A stretch of 64,000 bases of DNA, taken from assembly GCF_034190915.1 (NCBI RefSeq), contig NW_026947506.1, positions 35,319,748 through 35,383,747 of the forward strand, written 5' to 3'. The notes under the pieces were generated by a model. That model had not been told where the DNA came from, searched no databases, and saw only the letters and a list, made by a program, of their open reading frames with translations. Below, one piece after another: positions 10,546 to 23,300 of this stretch (position 1 is its first letter; each line of letters starts with the position of its first letter). This stretch comes from Cavia porcellus (taxonomy: Eukaryota; Chordata; Mammalia; Rodentia; Caviidae). Position numbers and translations under genes: made by a program.

Positions 10546-13464
10546 TATCCTCCATTTTATTTGACTCTGTGTGGACCCCACGCGGAATCTGCATGTTCCA
10601 CACTTTGCAGCCTGAGGGTGCTAATGGAGTATCAAGGGTAAGGTGGGTCTGTCTTGCTTGCTTCGAGTGCACTGGCCCTGGGAGACTGGCATTGCAGTAA
10701 CATTTCCAGACAGGAAGGGGAAGGTTTGGTGGCTGCTCAGGATGGCCTGCCCTGGCCCTAGCCACTGCCCTGTGCCTGCAGGGGTCACGAGTTGGGGAAC
10801 ATGTCTTGGTTTTGGGGACACAGGGATGCAGTCCTGGCTGGGTCTCACTCTCCCACAGTGCCACACACAGGCTTGGGTGCAGGCAGAGGTCAGGGAGGTT
10901 TCCCGGAGAAAAGGAGGCGGAGGAGGGTCACAACGGTGGCAGGGCACTGACTCAGCCACAGGAGCCACTTCTCCAGGCCTTGCCTTCCTGAAAAATCGAC
11001 CTTCCGTATCCACCGCTGCTGGCCAGTGCTGGGCAGGAAGCAAGTGTCAGGGTCCCGCCCAGGGCCAGGCCCGGCCTCTGCCTCCCACCTTGGCCCTGCC
11101 ATCTCTCTGGGGACCAAAGATGAGGCCAGCACACTCCACCTCCTCCTTCCGGAGTCTCCAGCTGTACCGGGGAGGGAGCCGTCTTGGGGCGGCCTGCATG
11201 GGTTGAGCGTGTGCACACGAGGACATACATCCTCTGCACATGGCCAGTGTGCAGACTGGCAGCACGCTGTGTCCCCCTCTCCAGGACACACCAGAACATC
11301 AGCATGTACTTGAGTACACACCCCTGCACACAGGGGCTGCTGGTACCACAAGTGAGTGTGCACCCACCAGAGGTGTTGGTTCCTGCCACTGCCACACCAG
11401 GTTTCCTGTGACTGTGCCAGGAGGTCCCAGGCGTGATTATTAGCAGAGCTTGCTCATGCTCTCTTATGGGGCCACCTCTGTCCTGATGCCAGGGCTTCTG
11501 CACTAGGCCCTCCCACAAACCCCACCCTTGACTTCTCGGGGAGGAAACACAATGCCTCAGAGTTAGGACCTGAGATGTCAGCTTGTCCTTTGAGATGCCA
11601 TCGGGAACCAAGGCTGAGGCTAAGCCTTGCTGTGTGGGTGCGGGCTGGGGAGCACTTGGCCAAAATGACCAGTAGAAGATACAGAAACCCGTGAGAGTGG
11701 CAGAGAGGGGTTGAGGGGACTTCAGGGTTGCCATGTTCCTATGTGTAGGCTGCACAATGACCAACAGCAGCACTGTATACCCAGCCGTAGGAGGTACGCT
11801 TCTCCCCAAGCAGTGGCTCTGGGTAGCAGCAAGTTGTCTGGCTAGTGGGGGCAACCTCCCCTAAGACCTCAACTGTCCAGGGCTTTGTGTGTGTGTGCCC
11901 TCCCTGAGGCTTTAAGAACAGACTGAGCCTGCATCCCACCCTGAGCCTCCCTCCCCTGGGGGAGGCAGGCGCATCCTTGTCTGGCTGGGAGGCTGTGGTT
12001 CCCAGGACATCACAATGGCCACACAACAGGGGTCCCTGGGGATGGAATCTAATCGCTGGCTATTGAGGACCTGAAAGCCACGGCCTCTGCCCCTGTCAGC
12101 AGACAGGACACCCGATCCACCATCAACCTGCCTCAAAAGGGGACACTGTCCCCCAGGGCCCTGCCCACTGCAAGACACAGACAATGAGGGAACGAGGGAA
12201 AGTGGGTCGTGGGGATAGAGTGACAGCACAGCAGGCGGGATGTGAGTGGAGCAGGACAGCCCCACTGAAGAGCCGAGGGTGTGCCGCCAAGGACGATGGG
12301 AGCCGCTGTGTCACCACCTCGAGAAGGCCACGAACTCAAGCTCCAGAGGCCAGAGATGCACCCAGACCAGGGCCCCTCCCCATCAAGGAGAGACGGCATC
12401 GGCTCCTGTACCTGGGGTGGGGCCAGGCCTGGAAACCACGCAGACCATCACCCCAGCCCGCTGTCTCACCACCCGGCCTGGAATGGGTCTGCACAGTCTC
12501 GTGCAGCCTGGCCAGCAGAGCCTTCCAGGGCAAGGGACAGAGGCTGGGAGAGAGCCTAAAGTCCCCAGCCTGCCTTATGCACCTGAGCAGTGCTGGAGCC
12601 TCGTTGCCTACAACAGAGGGCTCTCCAGGGCACGGGGGGATGCTAGCCACTGTGAGCCTGTAGCTGCTCAGTCTCACAGGTGGCTTTCTTCTGCCTTCTA
12701 CCTCACTCTTCCCATCTGTCAAATGAGATTTTGAACTGGGCCCCTTTTCCCTGCTCTTCTAGCAAGGGCCACTTCCAGCAGACATCTAGCTCTGCTGTAC
12801 TGACCACCAAGACCACTCGGCTGGAGGGGACCGAGGGGTAAAGGGCCCTGGAGACAGGAAGGGAAGGCTTCCTGCAGGAGGCTGAGATGGATGCTGAGCC
12901 TGCCTGGAGAAGCCAATGCAGGGCAGGAAGGTGTGAGGAATGAAGGGCATCAGAAGGTTGGCAGGGCCTAAATTGTGGTGGCCAACTGAGAAGGTGTGAG
13001 GTCAGAAGCCCACATGTAGGACTCAGGGCCAGCCCTCACTGCCCAACCAGATCCACCTGCCCCAGCTCAGGACAAGGAACTGGAGCCCCTTGACCATGAG
13101 GCTGGCATGGAATCATGACCCAGGGAATCCGTGGCCCAGGGAAGCTGCAGGGTGCCCATGTCAGCTTGGAAGGCATGGGTGGCTTCAGCCCCGACTTGTG
13201 GACCTTGGGTATCTAGTTAGTGGTGGGGCACAGACAGTGGACTGCTGGGCTCTTGCCAGGCCCAGTCTGACCGAGTGGCTGCCAAGAATGATCCAGAGTT
13301 CCTGGGGAAGCCTGTTGTGCCACCCTGCTGCTTCCACAGCTTCCCCTGTGGGGTGGAGGAGGAGGTCCGCAGCCACCACCTACTGTGGCACTGCCTGGGT
13401 AGGAACCATTTGTCAGATGCCAAAAGTGGGCAGAGTCACACCCATTGGGTTTGAGACCACTCTA

Positions 13465-13545
13465 TACCCCTGTGCAGTAACTGAGTCAGCTCATTTCCCT
13501 CTCTGAGCCTCAGCTTCCTCATCTGCAAAGTGCATCCCTCCCCCC
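13465..13545 (-). repeat. MIR fragment
   Basis: The motif gagcctcagcttcctcatct with a preceding catttccctc is the typical MIR core in reverse. Confidence 0.5.
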
Positions 13546-15885
13546 AAGCCCCTGGCTCTAAGCCTCATGCAGCTGGTGAGCTGTGGGCACCTCTTCCTGG
13601 TGTGCAGCCTGGGGAGTTGCTGGTGCACTGGCCTTGGAGGCTGGGTCTGTGGGGAGCTGCCCTCCCTCTGCATACAGGAGGAGGGGAGACTCTGGGGGAG
13701 CATAACCTGGCAGGCGCCTCTGTCAATACTGCCTTCCTGTTTTGGAGACTGAGCTCGGCTGAGCAAACAGCTTTCAGGGAGGCCCTCCCTCCCCCTCTGA
13801 CCTGGCCTGAGCTGGGACCACCTGGAGGCTGAGTGGAGAGTGCTGGCAAGTGAGGTCAGCCCTGCCACCCCTGACCCACTGAGCCTTGCATCCCTGAACC
13901 CCCAACCCTGCCCCAACCCCCTCCCCACCATCTCTGGCCACCACCGGAAGTCCCCATGCTATCCTTCCGCTGCTCTGGAGGCCACACTGTCTTGGCGGCC
14001 CTGCCTGCTGTGTTCTGTGCCCTCATGTGACCTCCTGCAGGAAGGAGGGACAAGCAGCTCCTCGGGTCACAACATCAGACACCTGCTCACCTTGTGTAGC
14101 CCCAGATCAGGAAGGAGCCACGCTGAGAGTCCTGCTACTTCTAAAAACTTACCTTTGTTGCTGTGGCATTGCTGTGTCCTTTCCCAGTTGAGACAAGCAA
14201 AAATGTCTCTAAACATGGGTTTCCAAATGTCCTCCTAGGGACAGAATCACGCTGCTTAGGTCATGCTCCAACAGTCCCTGCAGGCCAAGAGGCCCAAGCT
14301 GTCCTGAGGAGGGACAGCCTAGGATGCTGGGTGTTCCGGGTTCCTTTCAGCCTGGTTTGTGGCCCTGAGTGCCTGTCCCTGCCTCGGCTGCCAGCCTGCT
14401 CATCACCCTGATGCCCTCCCACACAGCTGAGCTGCCAGGCCCTGTCCTCTGCAAATCCTACTGGTGGGAAGGGAGACAGAGGCAAAGACAGCCCGGTCTC
14501 ATGTCATCTTCCTCTTTTTCCAGCCCCAAGGATGCAAGGCCAGAGGGAGAGACAGACAGGCAGACACAGACAGGCTCAGCGTTGATGAGGAGCTCATAAC
14601 TTCTGTAACGCATCTCGCTCGGTCCACTTCCTCTTGCTCTCCGCCGTCTGTGGCTCTCTATTGCCTCCCACATGGCATCCTGAGATTGGACTGGAGGTTT
14701 CTGCTCACTGCTCTGTGCTCACCTCCCACGGTGGCTCCACTCACACCTACTCAACCCTGCGCACAACTTCTCCAAGTGTTCCCAAGGCCTCCACATCTGC
14801 CTGCTGTCTAACTGTACCTGTCCAAAGTGTCAAGCCCTGGGGCAAATGTCACATCTTTCTCTAGAGGCCTTTCAGGGAGCCCCCTCCCCACTCAGCCCTG
14901 GCTCACAGTGGATTCACAGAGGCCCTGAGCGTGTCTGTGCCTGGCCCATCCTCCAGCCCTACCCACCTCGGCCTGCACAGCGACATCTGGGTGCCTGTTG
15001 AATGCTCCCCTCAAGGCTGAGCTCCCTGGGCCAGAGGCTGGCAAATTCCTTGTCTAAATCCCTCCATACCGAGCAGGGCTGGGCATGGAGAAAACATTTA
15101 GGGCCAGTGTTGGATGAGCGAGTGAAATGGGCTGGGGACAGGGGTAGGCGAACAGTCAGACAGACGAATGGATGAAAGGACTGGGTGGAAGCCTGAGCCC
15201 AGCAATGACTCTCAGACCCGATGACTCTTCTCTTTGCAGAAGTGACTGTCATTTCTGGGAGCCCAGGTTCCCACCCACCCACGCCATATCCATCCTGTCC
15301 TTAAGAGGACAGCCCATCTTACGGAGGAAGAGCTTGAGGTCGCAGCCGTACCTTTCGCACAGTGAAGAAGGCCTTCGGAGCCAAGACTGACCTCTTCCGC
15401 CTCCACCCAGCCTGGAGCCCCCTTCCACTGCCCCTGGGCACAGGGTCATGACTGGGGCGGGGGCCTGTGCCTGGTGCCTACTTGTGGCTGCCACACAAGC
15501 TAGCCATTCTTGGGAAGACAAAGACCATTAGGGCCGGGTGACTCTGGTGTCTGCAGGGTGTGTGTCTGGCCTCTGCAGGACCTCAGTAAGTGGGTCCTCG
15601 TAGTCAGGCTCTGCGCCTGGGACCTGCAAATCAGATTAGGCCCAGCCAGCCCCTCAACCCAGCTGGCTCCAAGCACAGTCACAGGAAGAGGCTCAGCTGG
15701 CAGGTTTGGGTCTGCCCTCCTAGTGTGGACAAATCCATGCCCCAGGGCTGAGACCCTCTCCCTGCTGTCCCTGCTGGACTCCTGAGGCTTAAGAGCGGCC
15801 CTTGGAGGCTTGTGTAAGGGGTACCGGTACTTTTCCCAGCAGGATGGCCAAGCTCAGTCATAAGCAGGTGGCCTCCAACAGGCTG

Positions 15886-16125
15886 TCTATCCTCCTATCC
15901 ATCCATCCATCCACGCACCCATCCATCTGTCCATCCATCCATCCATCCATTCATCCATTCATCCATCCATCCGTCTATCCATCCGTCTATCCATCTAGGC
16001 ATCCAACTCTCCACCTGTCTGTTCACCTATTTATCCACTCACGGGTCTATCTATCCACCCTTCCAACTATCTATCCACCCATTCCTCCATTTGTCTGTCC
16101 TTCCATTCATCTATCCATCTGTCTA
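15886..16125. repeat. (CATC)n microsatellite, interrupted
   Basis: About 240 bp of CATC/CCAT units mixed with ctgt and ctat variants. It gives long open frames of HPSIHPSI type that are not genes. Confidence 0.95.
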
Positions 16126-17239
16126 CCCCCACCATGTATCACTCAGCCAGAGTTTACTGGGTGCTTCCTTTGTGCCAGGCCCTGACATAGTGTAACTTGT
16201 GTGCTGCCCTCATGGGAAGGCATGGGAAGGCAGTACCAGGTGGCTGGTACTGATCCACGGATGACCTAGGGGATAGAGGACTTCCTGGAAGAGGCAGCTC
16301 TTGGCTGGCTTGCAGCATGCCCAAGTCAGGGTACTCCCGAGAGCCTTTCTGAGTCACTGAGGCCAAGTCAGACTGGCCCCAACAAGACCAGCCACTCTGT
16401 CCATGCCAGGGCCCAGGGTCCAGACCTAAGGGTCAGGCTGCCAGTGGGAAGGCGGTTGATTTATGCCTGCAGAGCACCATCCCAAGCCAACTTGGTGGGC
16501 AGGGCAGGGAGGCGCCAGCTACGTTACCATTACAGCCAAGTAGAATCTTGAGCCCACAAGGAGAGACGGGAACTGGCCCAAGACCACACAGAGTGGGCAG
16601 CAGCAAGGGTGCAGGGCAGGCAGGCATCTGGGACCAAGTGGGCCTCTGATCACAGCAAGAGGTTGCCTATCCCAGCCTTCCAATGCAACCATGGGAATCA
16701 CCCCAACCCCCCGCCTGGAAGTCCTGGTACTTAGCTTCCACCAGGCCCTGTCCCTCTCATCCTCCCGCATGATGCTCACCCACAGGCTTTAGACTAGGCC
16801 ACTCTGGCCAGGCTACTGTCCCCTAGGGGTCTGTAGGTACCTGGTGCTCCCTCCTATCGGCCTGCAGTCTGGCATTCCTAGCTTGTCCAGCAACCAGTCT
16901 CACATTCCTGCCTGGATGTGCAGCCAGGGACCCTACCTTCCCTCTCTGGGCTGGGCTGTGGGCCGGGGGAGGCAGGTTTCCAGGACATTGAGTGGAACCA
17001 CTGGACAGAGCAGTGATAGGCCTGTGGGCTGCCTCGGATGACTTCCTGCGTAGTTAATGGCTCACCCATTAGGTCTCCACAGATCTTCCCAGGACACCAC
17101 TGAGGAAAGGTGGCAGCCAGTCCCAAGCGCTCCAAGGTCACAGACCCCAGGTTGAGCCTGTAGGTGAAGAGGCTCTGAACTCAGTGGGGCACAATACTGC
17201 CCGGAGCCTGGAGGGGGTCCTGGAGGCCTCAGGAAAGCC

Positions 17240-17325
17240 ACAGCTGGGAATGTAGCTCAGTGGTAGGGCATTAGCTTACCAAGAGAAAGGTTCTGGGTTC
17301 AGTCACCAGCATTGCAAAAAAAGTC
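17240..17325 (+). repeat. ID SINE
   Basis: A-box atgtagctcagtggtaggg and B-box gttcagtcacc, followed by an A-rich tail. Confidence 0.75.
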
Positions 17326-19235
17326 ATCTCCATATTACAGGTGGGGAAATTGAGGCTCACAGGAGTGGAGCAAGGTCACTGTCCAAGGTCGGTTGAAAGG
17401 TGGCCACTCTGGGATGGGAAGGCAAGAAGCCTGGCTGTGCTCCTGGAATCCTGCCCACGCTGGGGCCTGGGACCATCCTCCCTCTGCCCCCTTCCAGGAC
17501 TGCAGGGTCCCAAGGGGCTTCCCAGCCAACCTGACCTTCCCTCTTTCGCCCCCTCCCAGACCCCCATTTCCTGCCCTCAGCTAAGCACCTCCCTGGAGAG
17601 CAGTTCCTGGAGATAGCCTTGGGATCTAGGGGGAAGGGGAGTGCCTCAAGCTGGAGCTGGGCCTGGGGAAGGGGCGGAGGCAGCTGGTCAGCCACCCTCC
17701 TCCAGTTTTCAGACCTCAAGGAGTCACCACGAAATTCCAATCTCCTGACAGCAAACAAATAGAATCACTATTGCCAAGGCCTGCAGCCCCCACAAGATAG
17801 CTGCAAGTTTTGTCCTGCTATTCGCAGGTCACAGTTGGGTCCCCTACTTCCCAACAGATGGCTGCAGGGCTTCCTTTGACACAGATGCTCCTCCTGTGAG
17901 CCTCAGCTTGTGCTCTGTACAATGGGTTCACTGCCCCCAGTGTCTGGCATCTGAAAGCCACAGTGGCCAGAGAGCCAGGAGCATGGAGGCCTGGGGTTAA
18001 GGGCTTGAGCGAATCCTACCCTCTGATTTGATGGAGTCAGTCACGTAGTTGTGGGTAGAATGGCTGCTTCCTGTTCCCTCTTGGAAGTCTGCAGAATATT
18101 TGGCCCCCAGGGCTGCCCACTGACTCTCCATGCCTTTGAGTTGATTCCAAGTCCAGGGCACAGATGTCAGGGCCCAGCATGCTTGGGCTGTTGGGGAATG
18201 AAGTTGTAGAAGCAGCAAGGAACAGGGCTGGGACTCCTAAAAAGTATGTGAACACCAGGTCAGGACTTTGAATCCACCGGCAAGGGGAAGCCACGGACTT
18301 GATCTCTCTGTGCACAGCCTATGGGAGAGGGGGGATGTAATCAGAGCTGCTTGGTTACGGCAAGGAGAGTAAATAGGGCAGGCAGGTTGGGCACAGGAAG
18401 ATCAGGGTGCAGGATGCCAAGTGGTCCAGGGGAGAGAGGACTGGGCGGAGAAGGCTCAGACTCCAAATGGCTGAGAAGCACAATGGTGGGGATTGGTGGT
18501 GGGGGTGAGGAAGTGGGGCAAAGACGCTGAGCCTGAAGCTGGCGCTGGCTGGCACTTGGGGAGCCCCCTCCCAAAGGCCCGCGGTTATGGGAGGCTTCAG
18601 GGCTGGGGTCAGGCTGATGCGAAGGAGTTTATGGCAGGAGGTGAGGCTATGGGAGACTTGTCACTTGGGCACAGCTAGCACCATCTGCTCACAGACATCT
18701 GCCTGCCTGAGGTGCTGTCTGCTAATTACCTGGGACCCTCCGGAAGAGGCCTGGGAACCAACGCCCCTACCCTACCTCTAAGGGGGCAGAGCAAATGGGC
18801 CAGAGCCTCTCAGTGGGGGTGGGGCAGACGTCCACTGAGGCAGTCTTCCTACAGCCCTGCAATGGCCAGGGGCCGGTCCTTGGCCTTTCCACCAGGATTC
18901 CAAGAGATCGCGGCTGTCCTGCCTCTTTGACATGCAGGGGAGGGCCCATAACTGGGCAAAGGGATGAGCGCTGTGGACATATAGAGGCCAGCAGGCAGGA
19001 TGATTGGGGGCTGGGCCCTGGAAGGGCCGGTGGGTGCACAGGGTCTCCTTAGTGTGGGCGCAGGACCTCGGCGCAGCCAAGCGGAGAGCCACCCCCTCTT
19101 GGAAGAGAAGGGAAGGGGGCTCAGACCCTGTGCCCGCTCAGGGGGACCCTGGGCCACTTCCGGCCCCGTAGTGCCTTACCCGCTCCAGGAGCGCATTCCT
19201 GCCGCCACCGCTCGTGCAGGGGGTCGGCCTGGGCC

Positions 19236-19243
19236 CGTGGGAA
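19236..19243 (+). promoter_or_regulatory. LFNG: Candidate RBPJ/CSL site upstream of LFNG
   Basis: CGTGGGAA is a perfect match to the CSL (RBPJ) consensus YGTGGGAA and lies about 750 bp upstream of the start codon. Lfng is a direct Notch target in mouse, so the location is plausible. An 8-mer can occur by chance. Confidence 0.4.
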
Positions 19244-19759
19244 GCGCCAGGGTTGGGGGCCATGTGCTGGAAGGCGGGGCAGAGCGGTGCACAGCTGGGT
19301 CACATCTGACCCAAGCGAGGAGGGACCAAATGGGACAGAAGGCGGCCTTTCATCCCTCGAGGGATAGGGCGGCCTTAACTTCTTGCCACTGGGTGCTTAA
19401 GAACTTCGGGGGACACAGCACTCCAGGAAGTAGCCGGGCGAGGGGTGGAGTTTGGGACAGGTGTTCTCGCTGGAACGAGGGGATAGACTTCTGTCTGTCC
19501 CGTTGCCTTGTCCCGGGAGGAGGAAGCTGGGCTCCGGAGGGAAGTCAGGACATCCCCTGCGGGGAGCCGGAGCCGGAGCTGAGTCCCAACACCCAGCCCA
19601 GACGCGGAGGGCGCGCCCTTGCGCGTGCCAGTCGCCGAGTGCGGCCCAGGCCCGCGCTGGTCAGCCTAGGTGTCCCCTTTTGGCGCATCCGGCGCGGGCC
19701 CGACCCGAGCCCCAACCACTCCCCTGCCCCCTGGTGGCTCCCGGGGACGACCCCGGGCA

Positions 19760-19982
19760 GGGCGGGGCGTGCACGTGTGCCGGCTGGAGGGGCGACCGAG
19801 GTTCCCAGCCCCCCGCAGCGGCCCCACGTGGGCGATGCTCCGCCCCCTGAGGGCCAGAGCCAATCAGCATGCAGAGGCGTGACCGGGAGCGCGTTTAAGA
19901 GCGCTGGGGCCGGGTGGCGCGCTGTTAGACGGCGCGGGACCCAGAAGTTGGGTAGTTCGTGCGCTCGCCGGCCGCGCCCACC
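19760..19982 (+). promoter_or_regulatory. LFNG: LFNG core promoter and 5' UTR
   Basis: Moving toward the ATG, the sequence shows an E-box CACGTG at 19772-19777, a second CACGTG at 19825-19830, a GC box (ccgcccc) at about 19840, a CCAAT box (ccaatcag) at 19860-19867, and a TATA-like tttaag at 19894-19899. The spacing predicts transcription start near 19,920-19,930 and a 5' UTR of about 55-60 nt. CACGTG sites are possible targets of bHLH factors, including the HES/HEY and CLOCK-type classes. In mouse, Lfng oscillates in presomitic mesoderm under HES7 repression and E-box activation, so these sites fit, but binding is inference. Confidence 0.7.
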
Positions 19983-20396
19983 ATGCTCAAGCGCTGCGGC
20001 CGGCGATTACTGCTAGGACTGGCGGGCGCGCTGCTCGCTTGCCTTCTGGTGCTCACCGCTGACCCACCACCCGCTCCGGTGCCCGCCGAGCGCGGCCGGC
20101 GCGCGCTGCACAGCTTAGTGCCCCCAGCGCTTGGTTTGGAGGCAGCGGCGGCGCCCCGAGTGCTAGCCCGCGAGGTGCACAGCCTGTCCGAGTACTTCAG
20201 CCTGCTGACTCGCGCGCGCAGGGACGCGGGGCCGCCGCCCGATGGCAACCCCCGTCCCGCCGACGGCCACCCGCGGACCCCGGCCGAGCCACTGGTCCCC
20301 CGCGATGTCTTCATCGCGGTCAAGACCACCAGGAAGTTTCATCGTGCGCGCCTAGACCTGTTGCTGGAAACTTGGATCTCGCGCCACAAGGAGATG
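19983..20396 (+). CDS. LFNG: LFNG exon 1 (coding part)
   Basis: This exon encodes residues 1-138: cytosolic tail, signal anchor, variable stem with the RARR cleavage site, and the start of the catalytic domain ([13 protein letters not shown], ending HKEM). It ends in phase 0 at a gtgagt donor. It is very GC-rich and lies inside the CpG island. Confidence 0.96.
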
Positions 20397-23300
20397 GTGA
20401 GTCCCGGCGGTCTGGCCAGGCAGGTGGGGTTGGCGCGCGCCGCCTTGTCCAGCGGCGGGGGGAGTTCCCGCTGGGGGCCAGCTATATCCTGTCACCTACG
20501 TTGCTGCCCGGTGCCACCGATTCAGCTCCTTTGAGCCCTGTTTACCTCCTGGGGCCACTATCCCTACAGTTTTGGAAATGTTGGGTGAGGGGACATCTCC
20601 GCCAGGCTCCAGAGGCCCGGGGGCCACACCGACCCTACAGCAGTCTTTGCGTTTGGGGTTGGTGCTTGTGATGTTGCTCTCCAAACTGCAGATAGCAGTG
20701 GGCCTTTATTTTCCCCAAACGTCCCCATCATATTCTGCTCCAGCCCATTGAGAGACACCCTCTCCCCGCCCACCCCTCACCCCCACCCCCGTCAACCCTT
20801 CCGGGGAGGAAGGCACATGTCTTGGAAGTGAAGGGAGAATGTAGGACCTCTGGGTACGGGACTGGGTCCCTTACCCATTTTAGTTTGCTGTGGTGTGGGG
20901 TCAAGGCACTGCTGGCAGGTGGGCCCTGGGAAGTGTATGCTGAAAGAAAGACGGTGGGTTTGGGGGTCTGTAGAGATCTGCTCTCCTCCTGCTGGAGACC
21001 CTGAGGCCTCATCTTTGCACTTCACTCCTCCAGTTGGGCATCACGTTCCTAGACGGAATGAAGACACACCCCACTTTGAAATCGCCCCTGAGGCTACAGT
21101 AGAACGGTTGGGCTGGGGCGGGAAGGGGCAGAGGGCGGAGCCTATAGGAGCAGTGGGGAAGCCGCCCCAGGTCTGATGGCTCAGGGGTATCTGGGGTCAC
21201 GATGGGAGCCCACCACCAACCCCACATCTCTAACCCCTGATCCAGGCCCCCAGACCCGGGAGTTATAGCCTCATCGAGCTCCTTTCATGGCAAAGTGGGG
21301 GTTAGGATACAAAGTGGGGGTTAGGATACAAGGAAGGTCCTACTGATCTCTGGAATGGGGCTGGGGAGCAGTGTCCTATCTGGCCCTGGCTGGAGAGGGG
21401 TCTGGGAACCCCATGGCAGCCTCCTGGGAACTATGCATCCCTTCCCAGAGGCTTAGGAGGCCGGTGGAAGGGGTGGTGGGGGGCCCACGGGTTTTGTTTG
21501 GCGACTGGGGCCGTTAGGATTCCCAGCGCTGGTCGGCTCTCACGCTGGCCCCATGGGCAAGGTAACAAAGCCCCTTTCTCCTGGGAGAAAGGCGTCGGGC
21601 CTCTTGTGCGCAGCTCTGTGCTCCATGGGAACCGCTACTGCCGTGCTGGCCACTCAGGTTGCCTGGCGATGAGGGGGCCTGCCCCCCACCCCTGAAAACT
21701 CTAGTGGGGCACCATCCCTGAGCCAGGGACACCCCCTCCCCCAGCACTTGGCCTTCCCTCTGTGTGACCTAGGACAGCATTCAGCCCTCTCGACTGCCAC
21801 CAACCAGCTCTGATCACCTCTTATCCTGGAGTTTGGGGCTTTTTCCAGCAGAGAGGACGTGGTCAGGGGGTCTTAGTTCTCTCAGCTGCGTTGAATAATC
21901 TTGAGCAAACCTAGGGCTTCTCTGACTCACATTTTGAATCTCTACAATGGGAAAAACATTGCCTTCCCAACAGAGTGTTTTAAAAAGAGGGCCAGCAAAA
22001 CTTGGAGGTCTTGGGGGCACCATATCCAATACCTACTAGGTATTCAGGGTCGGGGCCATCACTGCACTGGGCCTTGATGACCCTGCTGAAAGGTTGCCCC
22101 ATTAGGAGAAGCTGAATCTGCTTCCACCATCAGCTCAGATGCGCACAGCAAGCATAGCCCGTCTTTTGTGGGCAGGGGTCTCTGGAACTTGTAGTGCAGA
22201 GCCTGCTTTCCTAGCCTGTGCCGTGCAACTAGGCCTAGTTTCAGTGGGGGACACTGGAGAGGCTGTGAGGTCCAACGGGCATTTGCCTGCAGGGTGGGGT
22301 AGGCAGGCTTCTTGATGGAGGTGCCCTCTGCACCCACTGAGTCAGGGGTGCCTTGGAAAGGCAATCTGGGAATCTGGGGCATGAGCCCTAGGCCCCAGTG
22401 ACTGTGCTGGAAGGTTCTCACCACTGGAAAGGTGGGGGTTAGGCGGTCTGGTCAGCAAGGCCTTGAGGTCAGGGTGAAGAGCCTGGCTCCAGGCCTGCTG
22501 CTCCTCCCCCACCTCCCAGGAGCACGCCAGGCAGCAGCGGCTGCCACCACAGCAGCCACAATGGTTGGGGGAGAACTTGGCATCCTGTGTTTCTTTGAAT
22601 CAAGGCTCTAGGAACAATGCTGCTTCCTGTGGGTGCCTCCCCCTCAGTCCTCATCCAGTCCTGCTGCCCTCACTACCCTGATTCTCCTCCTTCGGGAAGT
22701 TGGGGGGTATACATTCCTAGGAGGCCCTAAGTAAGGTGTGACCATGGCCTCGGTTTCCCCGATTGTGTACTTGGGGTGGTGATGATGATAGCTCGGGAAA
22801 GGACAGTCTGTCCTCAGTGCTTTGCCTAACATAGATGAGCACTATTGAGCCCATTTACAGAGGCAGAAACTGAGTCTGGGTGAAGGAGGGTGGCCTGCAG
22901 CTGCAGCCCCTGCTGTTTTTCTTCTGGTGACTGTGTTGGAGAGATGGAGGCTCCACGCCCGGGCCCTCCCAGCACTTCTCTGGGAGGCCTCCTGCTCCTG
23001 AGCTGAACAAAGGTGACTTTAATCTCCTGTAGCCCTGGGCTGGGTTTTTAGGATACCACCAAAGCGAGGGAGAACAGGCCTCGCTTGATCTCATTAAGAA
23101 AGCATTTTCCTTTTAATCCAGCAGCGCACTGGAGCGTCTGCACGGGCTGGCCTTCTCCGCCTCCCACGGCATTCCTGGACTGGAGTGCTGGGGCGCAAGT
23201 TGGGGACTGGGTGCGAGTCTGTGCCTGTCCAGGGTTGGGTTCATGGAGAAGGTATAGATGACATCCGTATATCCTTGAGCTTGTGGCCTGTGACCTGCAC

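Larger units (their letters stand above)
1..19235. other. Intergenic DNA upstream of LFNG
   Basis: No gene was recognised. Open frames here are short, lack family signatures and occur on both strands in GC-rich sequence. Apart from the listed repeats, the stretches 655-1440, 1720-2370, 2445-4300, 4460-5365, 5575-6728, 7010-8005, 9725-10185, 10545-15885, 16125-17240 and 17325-19235 show nothing I can name. In human the next gene on this side is GRIFIN, tens of kilobases away, and it is not seen here. Confidence 0.7.
19540..20470. promoter_or_regulatory. LFNG: CpG island over the LFNG promoter and exon 1
   Basis: CpG dinucleotides are dense here compared with the flanks, from upstream of the promoter through exon 1 into the start of intron 1. 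This is the expected state of a developmental-gene promoter. The edges are judged by eye. Confidence 0.75.

Noticed and set aside
10952..11854. Open frame of 300 codons on the minus strand
   Set aside because: Its composition is that of chance GC-rich frames, with no recognised motif, no splice context and overlapping open frames on the other strand.
15802..16185. Protein-like HPSIHPSI repeat frame
   Set aside because: It is a translation of the CATC microsatellite.
19000..20016. Open frame of 338 codons crossing the LFNG promoter
   Set aside because: It runs through the CpG island in a different frame from LFNG and has no similarity to known proteins; long frames are expected where stop codons are rare.
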